A DNA stretch of 64,000 nucleotides, taken from NCBI RefSeq assembly GCF_000585375.1, contig NZ_KK073874.1, positions 4,619,251-4,683,250 of the forward strand, given 5' to 3'. The translations under genes were made by a program, and so were the position numbers. Position 1 is the first letter of the stretch, and the number at the start of each line of letters is the position of its first letter. The notes below the pieces were generated by a model that made no database searches, was not told where the DNA came from, and saw only the letters and a program-made list of their open reading frames with translations. Source of the DNA: Cryptosporangium arvum DSM 44712 (lineage in GTDB: Bacteria > Actinomycetota > Actinomycetes > Mycobacteriales > Cryptosporangiaceae). This document shows, piece after piece, positions 23,689 through 31,900 of this stretch.

Positions 23689-24963
23689 CTAGTTGACGCC
23701 GCTCTCGTCGGCCAGGCGGCGGGCCTTGCGCAGCGCGTCGCGCCAGGCGATCGCCGGTGCCTTGCCGCGGTACTCGACCTCGCGGAGCTCGCCGAGATAG
23801 ACGTCCTGGATCGCCGCGTCGGCCGGGGCCTCGTAGAGGCGGCGGGTGTGCCGGGCCGACGCGCTGAACACGTCGATCGTGCGCTGGCCGCCGAAGAACG
23901 GGTCGGCCACGGTCAACGCCGGCATCGCGTAGGTGGCCGGCGTCGACGGGAACAGCCGGGTGTCGGTGAACGCGCGGGCCTGGTTGCCGGGGTTCAGCAG
24001 CCACCGGATGATCCGGAAGGAGAGGTCCGGGTCGGACGCCGACGCCGGGATGCCGAGGAACGAACCGCCGATGTTCGTGTCGCCGGCCGGCCCGGTTGCC
24101 ACCCGCCACTTCCCTCTGGTCAGCGGCGCCGCGCCCTCGATGTCCTGGGCGTGCCAGGCGGCGCCGAGCGAGACCGCGATCGAGCCGTCGGCCGCCAGCG
24201 CGGCCCACTCCGGGGCGTCGTTGTCGACGTGCGCGCAGAGCCCGTCGGTGCTGGCGCCGATCGCGATGTCCCAGGCCGAACGGATGTGGTTGCCGTCGCC
24301 GACGAAACGGTTGAGCTCGTCGACGAACCGGGTGCCCGACTGCGACACCGCGATCGTGAACAGCGTCATCGTGTTCGCGATCCAGAACGTGTCGGGCAGA
24401 CGGCGGCGCAGCCGGGCGCCGAGCATCCGGAACTCCGTCCAGGTCCGCATCGCCGCGTCGACGTCGGCGGGCTCGGTGGGCAGGCCGGCCCGGCCGAACA
24501 CGTCGGCGCGGTAGAACGCGGCGGTGGGCCCGATGTCGATCGGGATGCCGACCAGGCGTCCGTCGTTGGCCCGGCCCTGCTGCCACTTCCAGGCCAGGTA
24601 GTCGTTCTCGATCTCGTCCGCGCCGAGCGTCAGCAGGTCGACGAACAGGTCGGCCCGGGGGAGGTACGAGGCGAGGTCCTCACCCTTGATGCCGGTGATC
24701 GCCGGCACCCCGTCGGCCTTCGACAGCGCGGTGTCGAGGCCGGTCCGGAACACGCCGGCGTGCTCGGTGTAGGTGAGCCTGGTGTCGGGCGCGAAGCGCT
24801 TGACCGCGTCCGCGATCACGGCCGACGAGAGGCCGCCGGGCCAGCACCAGAGCGCGGTGCCGGTCGGTTTCCCGGCCCCGTCGTCACCGGAGCCGCACCC
24901 GGTCAGCGCCGCGACGGGCGCCAGCAGCGAGGCGGAGAGCACCTGACGTCGGCTGAGCCCCAT
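23689..24963 (-). CDS. Extracellular solute-binding lipoprotein, family 1 (sugar type)
   Basis: The 424-residue protein begins MGLSRRQVLSASLLAPVAAL, with lipobox LTGC. The twin arginine (SRRQVL) suggests Tat export followed by lipidation. The body is the type II binding-protein fold of carbohydrate ABC systems: GIPIDIGPTAAFYRADVFGR, WTEFRMLGARL, FIGVP-like GGSFLGIPASASDPD, and WLLNPGNQARAFTDTRLFPS. No permease or ATPase lies next to it. Together with the two lipoproteins and the diguanylate cyclase just before it, it makes a cluster of three orphan binding proteins. A longer upstream frame to 25584 is a shadow of the Lrp gene. Confidence 0.9.
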   Translation of the reverse strand: MGLSRRQVLSASLLAPVAALTGCGSGDDGAGKPTGTALWCWPGGLSSAVIADAVKRFAPDTRLTYTEHAGVFRTGLDTALSKADGVPAITGIKGEDLASYLPRADLFVDLLTLGADEIENDYLAWKWQQGRANDGRLVGIPIDIGPTAAFYRADVFGRAGLPTEPADVDAAMRTWTEFRMLGARLRRRLPDTFWIANTMTLFTIAVSQSGTRFVDELNRFVGDGNHIRSAWDIAIGASTDGLCAHVDNDAPEWAALAADGSIAVSLGAAWHAQDIEGAAPLTRGKWRVATGPAGDTNIGGSFLGIPASASDPDLSFRIIRWLLNPGNQARAFTDTRLFPSTPATYAMPALTVADPFFGGQRTIDVFSASARHTRRLYEAPADAAIQDVYLGELREVEYRGKAPAIAWRDALRKARRLADESGVN

Positions 24964-25001
24964 AAAAACTGACAATAGCCAAATTCGCCCCGATAACGCG
25001 C

Positions 25002-25451
25002 TCACGGTCGTAGCGTGGGCTCGAGTTCTTCGAAGACCAGCCAGGTCCGGGTGCTCAGGACCCCGTCGATGCTCTGGATCTCGTCGAGCACCAGGCGGCG
25101 CAGCTCGGCGTTGTCGCGGCTGCGTACCAGCAGGATGACGTCGAACTCGCCGCCGACCAGGCCGATGTGCACGACACCGGGCAGTGCCTGCAGCCGTTCG
25201 CGCAGCGGCCGCCACTGGTGCTGGCTCAGGTTGAGCGTGATGTAGGCGGTGGTGCCGAGCCCGGCCGCGACCGGGTCGACGTCGGCGTGGAACCCGCGCA
25301 GTACGCCGGTCTCGCGGAGGCGCTCCACCCGGGCGTAGGCGTTCGCGCGGGAGACATGGACCTGTTCGGCGAGCGCGCGGATCGAGAGCCGGCCGTCCGC
25401 ACGCAGCGCGGCGAGGATGCGGCGGTCGGTGTCGTCGAGGTCGGTGGCCAT
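25002..25451 (-). CDS. Lrp/AsnC family regulator (BkdR-like)
   Basis: The 149-residue protein starts at ATG 25451 (MATDLDDTDRRILAALRADG). The N-terminal winged HTH is RLSIRALAEQVHVSRANAYA, and the C-terminal RAM domain runs from about 65 (YITLNLSQHQWRPLRERL, GLVGGEFDVILLVRSRDN). Lrp proteins read amino-acid levels and bind DNA as octamers. The gene is divergent from the E1alpha-E1beta-E2 operon, the usual place of BkdR, so control of branched-chain 2-oxoacid breakdown is the expected role. Confidence 0.93.
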   Translation of the reverse strand: MATDLDDTDRRILAALRADGRLSIRALAEQVHVSRANAYARVERLRETGVLRGFHADVDPVAAGLGTTAYITLNLSQHQWRPLRERLQALPGVVHIGLVGGEFDVILLVRSRDNAELRRLVLDEIQSIDGVLSTRTWLVFEELEPTLRP

Positions 25452-25582
25452 GTGTCTCGCGGGCCTTCCGGGAAGCGGGTGGGTGTTGGACGAACGGCTC
25501 GGGCAGGCCGCCTTTTCGGTGACATCTTCTCGCGATCCGGCCACCGGTTCCGTGCGAATGGCTTCCGGTGGAGCATCTATTC

Positions 25583-26668
25583 ATGACACGTGATCCCGAT
25601 CACTTGCTCCCGTCACGGTCCCCGGTCCAATTGATCGACGAGCACGGGGTCGCGGTCGGCGCCGACCGGCCCGACTTCCCGCCGCCCGCCGCGCTGCTCG
25701 ACGCCTACGCCGCGCTCGTCGTCGGCCGGCGCTTCAACGAACAGGCGTACGCGCTGGTCCGGCAGGGGCGCCTGGCCGTCTACCCGTCCTCGCACGGGCA
25801 GGAGGCCTGCCAGGTCGCGGCGGCCCAGGTGCTGGCGGCCGACGACTGGCTCTTCCCGACCTACCGCGACGCGGTGGCGATCGTGACCCGCGGCGTCGAT
25901 CCGGTGGCCACGCTGACGCTGTTCCGGGGCGACTGGCACACCGGGTACGACGCCACCGCGCACCGGGTCGCGCCGCAGACCACGCCGTTGGCCACCCAGC
26001 TGCTGCACGCGGTGGGCGTCGCGCACGCCGCGCGGCTGCGGGGGGAGCCGACCGTCGTCATGGCGCTGTGCGGGGACGGTGCCACGAGCGAGGGGGACTT
26101 CGCCGAGGCGCTGAACTTCGCCGCGGTGTTCGGCGCTCCGGTGGTGTTCCTGGTGCAGAACAACCAGTACGCGATCTCGGTGCCGCTGTCGAAGCAGAGC
26201 GCCGCGCCGTCGCTGGCGCACAAGGGCGTCGGCCACGGGCTCCCGGGTGAACGCGTCGACGGCAACGACGTGGCCGCGCTGCTGGCCGTGCTCACCGACG
26301 CGGTGGGGCGGGCCCGCGACGGCGGGGGGGCGCAGCTGATCGAGGCGCACACCTACCGCGTGGCCGCGCACACCAACGCCGACGATCCCGGGCGCTACCG
26401 GGTCGCGGCCGAGGTCGAGGAGTGGGTGGCGCGCGACCCGCTCGCCCGGGTGGCCACGTACCTGCGGGGCACCGGGGCACTGGACGACGCGCGGCAGGTC
26501 GCGTTCGACACCGAGGCCGAGCGGGTCGCGACCGCCCTGCGGGTCGAGACGACGCTGACGAAGGACCCCGGGCAGCTCTTCGCCCAGGTCTACGCGTCGC
26601 CGACCCCGCAGTTGCGTGAACAGGCCGCGCTGGTCCGCGACGAACTGAGCCGGGAGGTGGACGTCTGA
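25583..26668 (+). CDS. bkdA: 2-oxoacid dehydrogenase E1 alpha subunit (branched-chain type)
   Basis: The 361-residue thiamine-diphosphate subunit starts at ATG 25583, with GGTGGAG 10 bases upstream; a GTG at 25568 is less likely. Family blocks are YPSSHGQEACQVAAAQVLAA, WLFPTYRDAVAIVTRG, and the ThDP motif GDGATSEGDFAEALNFAAVF followed by QNNQYAIS. HTYRVAAHTNADDPGRYR is the phosphorylation-loop-like region. It decarboxylates the 2-oxoacid with E1 beta. Branched-chain specificity is inferred from the Lrp neighbour and the similarity pattern; pyruvate cannot be excluded. It is first of a three-gene operon with overlapping ends. Confidence 0.9.
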   Translation: MTRDPDHLLPSRSPVQLIDEHGVAVGADRPDFPPPAALLDAYAALVVGRRFNEQAYALVRQGRLAVYPSSHGQEACQVAAAQVLAADDWLFPTYRDAVAIVTRGVDPVATLTLFRGDWHTGYDATAHRVAPQTTPLATQLLHAVGVAHAARLRGEPTVVMALCGDGATSEGDFAEALNFAAVFGAPVVFLVQNNQYAISVPLSKQSAAPSLAHKGVGHGLPGERVDGNDVAALLAVLTDAVGRARDGGGAQLIEAHTYRVAAHTNADDPGRYRVAAEVEEWVARDPLARVATYLRGTGALDDARQVAFDTEAERVATALRVETTLTKDPGQLFAQVYASPTPQLREQAALVRDELSREVDV

Positions 26669-27648
26669 TGGAGAAGATCACGCTGGCCGGCGCGGTCAAC
26701 AGCGCGCTGCGTGACGCGATGCGCGCCGACGAGAGCGTCGTGGTGTTCGGTGAGGACGTCGGCCCGCTCGGCGGCGTGTTCCGGGTCACCGACGGGTTGA
26801 CCGCGGAGTTCGGGGCGGCGCGCTGCTTCGACACGCCGCTGGCCGAGTCGGGGATCGTCGGGATGGCGATCGGCATGGCGATGAACGGGTTCCGGCCCGT
26901 CGTCGAGATGCAGTTCGACGCGTTCGCGTTCCCGGCGTTCGAGCAGATCGTCAGCCACGTCGCGAAGATGCGGAACCGCACGCTCGGCGCGGTCACGCTG
27001 CCGCTCGTGATCCGGATCCCGTACGGCGGGGGCATCGGCGGGGTCGAGCACCACTGCGACTCGTCCGAGGCCTACTACGCGCACACGCCCGGGCTCCAGG
27101 TGTTCACGCCGTCGACGGCGGCCGACGCGTACGGCTTACTGCGCTCCGCGCTCACCGGCTCGGACCCGGTCGTCTTCATGGAACCCAAGAAGCTGTACTG
27201 GACGAAGGAGGAGCGCGATCCGTCCGGGACCGTGCCACCGCCGGGGCGCGCGGTGATCCGGCGGCCCGGCACCGACGCGACGCTCATCGCCTACGGGCCG
27301 GCCGTGCCGGTGGCGCTGGACGCCGCCGCGGTCGCGGCGTCCGAGGGGCGCTCGCTCGAGGTGGTCGACGTGCGGACGATCGTGCCGTTCGACGACGAGA
27401 CCGTGTGCGGGTCGGTCGCCCGGACCGGGCGGGCCGTGGTCGTCGCCGAGGCGCCCGGGTTCGCGAGCGTGGCGTCGGAGATCGCCGCGCGGGTGTCCGA
27501 GCGGTGCTTCTCGTCGTTGTCCGCGCCGGTGCGGCGGGTGACCGGGTTCGACATCCCGTTCCCGCCGCCGGCGTACGAGTCGCTCTACCTGCCCGGCGTG
27601 GACCGGATCCTCGACACGGTCGACGACCTGCAGTGGGAGCTGGTATGA
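26668..27648 (+). CDS. bkdB: 2-oxoacid dehydrogenase E1 beta subunit
   Basis: The 326-residue subunit starts where the E1 alpha stop ends (TGATG). It begins EKITLAGAVNSALRDAMRAD and shows VVVFGEDVGPLGGVFRVTDG, PLAESGIVGMAIGMAMNGFR, MQFDAFAFPAFEQIVSHVAK, IRIPYGGGIGGVEHHCDSSE and the transketolase C-terminal domain with LEVVDVRTIVPFDDETV. It supplies part of the ThDP site and the surface that docks to E2. Full length for the family. The stop overlaps the E2 start by 4 bp. Confidence 0.93.
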   Translation: MEKITLAGAVNSALRDAMRADESVVVFGEDVGPLGGVFRVTDGLTAEFGAARCFDTPLAESGIVGMAIGMAMNGFRPVVEMQFDAFAFPAFEQIVSHVAKMRNRTLGAVTLPLVIRIPYGGGIGGVEHHCDSSEAYYAHTPGLQVFTPSTAADAYGLLRSALTGSDPVVFMEPKKLYWTKEERDPSGTVPPPGRAVIRRPGTDATLIAYGPAVPVALDAAAVAASEGRSLEVVDVRTIVPFDDETVCGSVARTGRAVVVAEAPGFASVASEIAARVSERCFSSLSAPVRRVTGFDIPFPPPAYESLYLPGVDRILDTVDDLQWELV

Positions 27649-28973
27649 GCGCGCAGACGTTCGTGTTGCCGGACCTCGGCGAAGGGCTCACCGAGGCGGC
27701 GGTCGTGCGGTGGCTGGTCACCGAGGGCGACGCGGTGACGATCGACCAGCCGGTCGCGGAGGTCGAGACCGCGAAGGCGGTCGTGGAGGTGCCGACGCCG
27801 TTCGCCGGGACGGTGACCGCCCGGCACGTCGAGGTCGGCCACACCGCGACGGTCGGTGACCCGCTGCTGTCGGTGACCACCGACGAACCGGCCGGGTCCG
27901 GGAACGTGCTGGTCGGGTACGGCACGACGACCTCGACCGGCCCGCGCCGCCACCGCCGCCCGCGCGCCGCCGCCGCGCCGGTGGCGGCGGCCCCGCCTGC
28001 GGCGACAGCCGCGTCCCCGGTCGGGCTCCCGGTGACGTCCCCGGTCGGGCTGCCGGTCCCGGGTGCCGCGGAAACGGCGTCGTCGGCCGCGGCCGCGGGG
28101 GATCGGCCGCGGGTGGTGTCGCCGCTGGTGCGGCGGCTCGCGCAGGAGCGGGGCGTCGACGTGCGTACGATCCGCGGCAGCGGCCACGGCGGTCTGATCC
28201 TCCGCCGCGACGTCGAAGCCGCGTCTCCGGCCGCGTCCCGGGTCGAGGCGCCGGCCGCGGCGGCCGAAGCGCTCCCCGCCGTGGCTCCGGTCCCGGCGCG
28301 CAGCGGGGAGACGCGGGTGGAGCTCTCGCCGCTCGGAAAGGCCGCGGCGGGTGTGTTCGAGCGGAGCCGGCGCGAGATCCCCGACGTCACGATCTGGGCC
28401 GACGTGGACGCCACCCCGCTGGTCGAGCTCCGGGCCGGTGCCCCGGACGGCCCCGGCCTGCTCGCCTACCTCGCCCGGTTCACCGTGGCCGCGCTCCGCG
28501 AACACCCGGTCTTCAACGCCCGCTTCGACGCCGAGCGCCGCGAGACCGTCCACTCGCCGACCGTCCACCTCGGCCTCGCCGTCCAGGGTGCCAACGGCCT
28601 GGTCGTACCGGCCGTCCCGCACGCGGACACGCTCACCACGACCGGGCTGGACGCCGAGATCCGCCGCCTCACCGCCGCGGCGCGGAACGGCGAGGCGACC
28701 TCCTCGGCCGGCACGTTCACGCTGAACAACTACGGCGCGTTCCGGGTCGACGGCAGCACGCCGATCCTCACGCCCCCGAACGTCGGCATGCTCGGCGTCG
28801 GCCGGATCATCGACCGTCCCTGGGTGGTCGGCGGGGAGCTCGCGGTGCGCAAGGTGACCACGCTCAGCTTCGTCTTCGACCACCGGGTCTGCGACGGGCG
28901 GACCGCCGCCGACTTCCTCCGCGTGGTCGCCGACGCGATCGAGAACCCCGCGGCGGCGATCGCCCGCCTGTGA
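27645..28973 (+). CDS. bkdC: Dihydrolipoamide acyltransferase E2 of the branched-chain-type complex
   Basis: The 442-residue protein has a lipoyl domain at 1-80 (FVLPDLGEGLTEAAVVRWL) with the lipoyl Lys44 in VETAKAVVEV. An Ala/Pro linker leads to the peripheral subunit-binding domain near 145-180 (VVSPLVRRLAQERGVDVRTI, GSGHGGLILRRDV), then a second linker. The catalytic domain runs from about 225 to the end, with HxxxDG as DHRVCDGRTAADFL. It takes the acyl group from E1 and passes it to CoA. No E3 (dihydrolipoamide dehydrogenase) gene is nearby, so E3 must be shared from elsewhere. The linker is short in Lys and rich in VGLPV repeats. Confidence 0.93.
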   Translation: MSAQTFVLPDLGEGLTEAAVVRWLVTEGDAVTIDQPVAEVETAKAVVEVPTPFAGTVTARHVEVGHTATVGDPLLSVTTDEPAGSGNVLVGYGTTTSTGPRRHRRPRAAAAPVAAAPPAATAASPVGLPVTSPVGLPVPGAAETASSAAAAGDRPRVVSPLVRRLAQERGVDVRTIRGSGHGGLILRRDVEAASPAASRVEAPAAAAEALPAVAPVPARSGETRVELSPLGKAAAGVFERSRREIPDVTIWADVDATPLVELRAGAPDGPGLLAYLARFTVAALREHPVFNARFDAERRETVHSPTVHLGLAVQGANGLVVPAVPHADTLTTTGLDAEIRRLTAAARNGEATSSAGTFTLNNYGAFRVDGSTPILTPPNVGMLGVGRIIDRPWVVGGELAVRKVTTLSFVFDHRVCDGRTAADFLRVVADAIENPAAAIARL

Positions 28974-29103
28974 TCGACGCAGTCGCCGGACGACGTCTAC
29001 TTCGACCCGCGGTACGGCGGCCCGGGCTGCGCCGGAGCCGGGCTCGCCGGTGCCCTGGCGGCCATCGTCCTGGTACTGCGCACCCGGAGCCGCCGGCGGG
29101 GCG

Positions 29104-29565
29104 TCAGTGCTGGTTCTTGATGACGAAGTACGAGCCGCGGATCGTGCCGGCCAGCTTCGACTTCTGGCGGGCGAACTTGAACGACGCGAGCTCCTCGGGA
29201 ACGTCCATCCCGTCCGCGAGCTTGAACCCGACCGCCCGCTTCCCGCCGTCGTCGAGCCCGTACATGACGTTGATCGAGAGGCCGCTCTCGTAGAACACGT
29301 AGGCCATCCGGATGTTCTCGACCTGGAACTCGGTCGCTTCGAGCGGGCGCGACGCGATCACGAGACCACGCTCGTCGGCGAGGATGCCGTGCACCCAGTC
29401 GACGACCGCCCTGGCCTCGTCCGCCGGTTCGACCGCGAAGACGTGGTCGTACTTGTTCTTGAAGTACCGGGCCTCGTTGGCGCGCAGGCCGGCGAGCGCG
29501 TCGGCGACCGGCGACGACTCGAGGCCGGCCGTCGACACGGTGGTGAAGTCCACGGCGTGGGACAT
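29104..29565 (-). CDS. Conserved-looking protein of unknown function, 153 residues
   Basis: A strong ribosome site (GGAGGA) precedes the ATG at 29565. The product is MSHAVDFTTVSTAGLESSPV to the end TIRGSYFVIKNQH. It has no signal peptide or membrane helix. The predicted pattern is an N-terminal helix (ADALAGLRANEARYFKNKYD) and alternating strands (HVFAVEP, LVIASRPLEATEFQVENIRM, AYVFYESGLSINVMYGLDDG). A basic C-terminal strand follows. Low alanine/arginine content and lysine use (about 10 Lys) differ from neighbours. I do not recognise the family. It sits between the bkd operon (convergent) and a TetR gene on its own strand. Confidence 0.75.
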   Translation of the reverse strand: MSHAVDFTTVSTAGLESSPVADALAGLRANEARYFKNKYDHVFAVEPADEARAVVDWVHGILADERGLVIASRPLEATEFQVENIRMAYVFYESGLSINVMYGLDDGGKRAVGFKLADGMDVPEELASFKFARQKSKLAGTIRGSYFVIKNQH

Positions 29566-29608
29566 GAGGTTCCTCCACGTGATCTCCGCCAGCGTAAGCG
29601 CCGGTGGA

Positions 29609-30214
29609 TCACCCGCGGATGACGGACACGGCCATCGTGGTGGCCAGGTCGAGCAGCGCCGGGCGGGACACCGACGGTGGGCGCTGCAGGGCGATGCGCA
29701 GGCACGACGAGACCAGCACACCCATCGACAGGAACACGATCGCGTCCAGTTCGGCGGGGGTTGCGTCCGGGCGGTGGCGGCGGGGCAGGACGGTGGCCAG
29801 CGGGTACAGGTCCGCCTCGATCGAGGGCAGCAGGTTGGCCGTGGTGCCGGCCGGGGTGGCGTCGGCGATCGCGAGGATGACCGGCCGGTGCCGCTCGAAC
29901 GCCGACACCAGCGTCTCGACGATCAGCCGCACCCCGTCGTCGAGGCCGAGGTCGATCGCGCGGGCCACCCCGTCCATCAGGTCGACGCTGATCGCGCGGA
30001 CCGTCTCCTCGCGCAGCGCGGCGAGCACGTCGCCCTTGTCGGAGAAGTACCGGTAGAACGTGCCGGTGCTGACGTGCGCGCGGGAGGCGATCGCGGTCGT
30101 CGTCAGCCGGGCGGCGCCGTCGCGCTCGAGAAGGTGAACGGTCGCGTCGAGCAGGTCGCGTCGCATCTGCCGAGCTCGTTCTTGGACGGGCTGTATTCGC
30201 TGCTTACGCGCCAT
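29609..30214 (-). CDS. TetR/AcrR family regulator beside MpaB-like gene
   Basis: The 201-residue protein starts at ATG 30214 (MARKQRIQPVQERARQMRRD). The HTH is RLTTTAIASRAHVSTGTFYR then YFSDKG. The C-terminal domain contains a hydrophobic dimer helix (IVFLSMGVLVSSCLRIALQ). It is divergent from the DUF2236/MpaB-like gene, and an inverted repeat AAGTGAA/TTCACTT lies between them. The likely role is local repression of the MpaB-like gene, with an unknown hydrophobic ligand. Confidence 0.9.
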   Translation of the reverse strand: MARKQRIQPVQERARQMRRDLLDATVHLLERDGAARLTTTAIASRAHVSTGTFYRYFSDKGDVLAALREETVRAISVDLMDGVARAIDLGLDDGVRLIVETLVSAFERHRPVILAIADATPAGTTANLLPSIEADLYPLATVLPRRHRPDATPAELDAIVFLSMGVLVSSCLRIALQRPPSVSRPALLDLATTMAVSVIRG

Positions 30215-30243
30215 GTCAGTGAACACCGATTCGCAACCGCGAG

Positions 30244-30273
30244 AAGTGAATGGAAGGTGAGAATTCTTCACTT
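30244..30273. promoter_or_regulatory. Inverted repeat in the TetR / MpaB-like divergent promoter
   Basis: AAGTGAA (30244-30250) and TTCACTT (30267-30273) are exact complements separated by 16 bases, in a 71-bp gap between the two start codons. The region is visibly A/T-richer than the genes. A TetR dimer could contact both arms, though the 16-base spacer is longer than usual, so overlapping internal sites are also possible. Confidence 0.45.
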
Positions 30274-30285
30274 TACCCTCGGGTC

Positions 30286-31485
30286 ATGATCCCCGAGGAG
30301 CTTCCGACCTCGGTGCGTGCCCGCGACGAGGCGGCCCGGCGGTTCGGTGCCTTCGCGGACACGTACTTCGAGGCGATGTGGGCCGGCGATCCGCTGGCGG
30401 ACGCGTTCGTGGCCGACTTCGACACGCTCGGCCACGGTGCGGGCCTGAAGCTGCTGCGCACCGCGTGCCGCGACGGAGTGCCCGAGGGCGCGCCGCCGTC
30501 GCTGCGTGCCCTGTTCGACCAGCTCGAAGCCGTCCCGGCCTGGGTCGACTTCCCGGCCCTGGACGCCGCCTCCGCGCACGCCGCGCGGTACGTGCGCCAG
30601 TCCGGGATCGCGCTCGGGGCGGCGTCGCTGGTGAGCGGGTACGCCAACGCGGCGGCGTCGCGGCCGCTGGAGATGACCGGGCGCTACCTGGACAACGCGG
30701 GGGCGCGCACGATCGAGGTCGCGTCGTGGCTCGCCGCGGTCTCCGAGCCGGGCGGCCTGGGCCGGTACTCGACCGGGTTCGAGCTGACCGTGCGGGTGCG
30801 GATCATCCACGCGCTCGTCCGGCGGTCGCTCGCCGGGCGCGCCGACTGGGACGCGGCCGCGTGGGGCGTGCCGATCTGCCAGGCGTTCCTGGCCTACACG
30901 CTGGTCGAGTTCTGCCTGATCCCGCTCCGTGCGATGCGGGCGATCGGTGCCCCGCAGCGCCCGTTCGAGTCCGACGCCGCGTACGCGCGCTGGCGCTACC
31001 TCGGTTACCTGCTCGGCATCGACGAGGCACTGCTGCCCCGCGACCGCGGCGAGCAGGAGCGCCTGGAGGAGATCTACCTGCTGACCCGCCCGCCGGTCGA
31101 CGAGTACTGCCGGACGCTCGTCGGTGCGATCAACACCGACTTCCTGGTGCCGGAGCTGGAGGGGCTGCTGCCGGGCCGCGCGCGGAGGCTCGCGCCGAAC
31201 GTCGTCCACGGGCTGGAAAGGATTTTTGTCGGGGACGTGATCGCCGACGAGCTCGGCATCCCGGCGACGCGGCTCACCACCGTGATCCGGGCCGTCGGGC
31301 CGGTGTTACGGGTGGTCAACGGCGTGCTCGACCGCATCCCGGCGGCGCTGGCGGCACGCACCCGCGCCGGGCAGCGCTACCAGGCCGAACAGGACGCCCT
31401 GCTGCGCGCGAAGTACGACGTGCACCACGACCTGGTCGACGCCTCGCCGGCCACCGCGCGCAGCCATCCCGCCCGGGCGACCTGA
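30286..31485 (+). CDS. DUF2236 / MpaB-like (latex-clearing-protein superfamily) oxygenase
   Basis: The 399-residue protein starts at ATG 30286 (MIPEELPTSVRARDEAARRF). Blocks seen are the N-terminal WVDFPALDAASAHAARYVRQ, GYANAAASRPLEMTGRYLDN, ARTIEVASWLAAVSEPGGL, VRVRIIHALVRRSL (a histidine-bearing helix typical of the heme-binding core) and FLAYTLVEFCLIPLRAMRAI. WRYLGYLLGIDEALLP follows. Members share the all-helical fold of Lcp and MpaB; those proteins bind heme b and cleave polyisoprene or prenyl side chains. The substrate of this one is unknown. Its partner is the divergent TetR gene. Confidence 0.85.
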   Translation: MIPEELPTSVRARDEAARRFGAFADTYFEAMWAGDPLADAFVADFDTLGHGAGLKLLRTACRDGVPEGAPPSLRALFDQLEAVPAWVDFPALDAASAHAARYVRQSGIALGAASLVSGYANAAASRPLEMTGRYLDNAGARTIEVASWLAAVSEPGGLGRYSTGFELTVRVRIIHALVRRSLAGRADWDAAAWGVPICQAFLAYTLVEFCLIPLRAMRAIGAPQRPFESDAAYARWRYLGYLLGIDEALLPRDRGEQERLEEIYLLTRPPVDEYCRTLVGAINTDFLVPELEGLLPGRARRLAPNVVHGLERIFVGDVIADELGIPATRLTTVIRAVGPVLRVVNGVLDRIPAALAARTRAGQRYQAEQDALLRAKYDVHHDLVDASPATARSHPARAT

Positions 31486-31490
31486 CCTTG

Positions 31491-31526
31491 ATACCTAGAG
31501 CTACTATGCATCGCAGCTCTAGGTAT
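31491..31526. promoter_or_regulatory. Long inverted repeat upstream of padR, autoregulatory operator
   Basis: ATACCTAGAGCT (31491-31502) and AGCTCTAGGTAT (31515-31526) are perfect 12-base complements around a 12-base spacer that reads ACTATGCATCGC. The right arm ends 11 bases before the padR ATG at 31538, and GGGAGG lies between. TACTAT at 31502-31507 could be the -10 box inside the repeat. Position and symmetry fit binding of a PadR dimer to its own promoter. Confidence 0.85.
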
Positions 31527-31537
31527 AGGGAGGTCGG

Positions 31538-31900
31538 ATGCGCATCACGAAGGACCTGGTCGCCGCGTCCGCTACGCCGTTGGTGCTCGGCATACTCGCC
31601 GACGGTGACAGCTACGGCTACGCGATCCTCAAGCAGGTCAACGAGCTGTCCGACGGTCAGCTCGAGTGGACGGACGGGCTGCTCTACCCCCTGCTCCACC
31701 GGCTCGAGCGGCTCGGGCACGTGGAGTCGTTCTGGGAGACCCCACCCGGCGGCCGCAAGCGCAAGTACTACCGGATCACCGGGCAGGGGCGCGCGGAACT
31801 GGTGGAGCAGCGCAAGCAGTGGGCCGCGGTCGTCGCGACGCTCCGCGGGGTGTGGGACTCGACCCGGATGCCGCCGCTCGCCTGGGAGGGTGGACGGTGA
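31538..31900 (+). CDS. PadR family transcriptional regulator
   Basis: The 120-residue protein starts at ATG 31538. Its winged HTH shows TPLVLGILADGDSYGYAILK, LEWTDGLLYPLLHRLERLGH and ESFWETPPGGRKRKYYRITG, with the usual short C-terminal helix for dimerisation. It is the first gene of a two-gene operon with a HAAS-domain membrane protein (GTGA overlap). This pairing is common in Gram-positive bacteria and usually tied to membrane stress or drugs. The upstream 12-bp inverted repeat is the likely own operator. Confidence 0.95.
   Translation: MRITKDLVAASATPLVLGILADGDSYGYAILKQVNELSDGQLEWTDGLLYPLLHRLERLGHVESFWETPPGGRKRKYYRITGQGRAELVEQRKQWAAVVATLRGVWDSTRMPPLAWEGGR

Noticed and set aside
22436-24586. 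Long minus-strand frame over the type I binding-protein gene
   Set aside because: Antisense shadow; no family motifs, and the plus strand has a lipoprotein signal and complete fold pattern.
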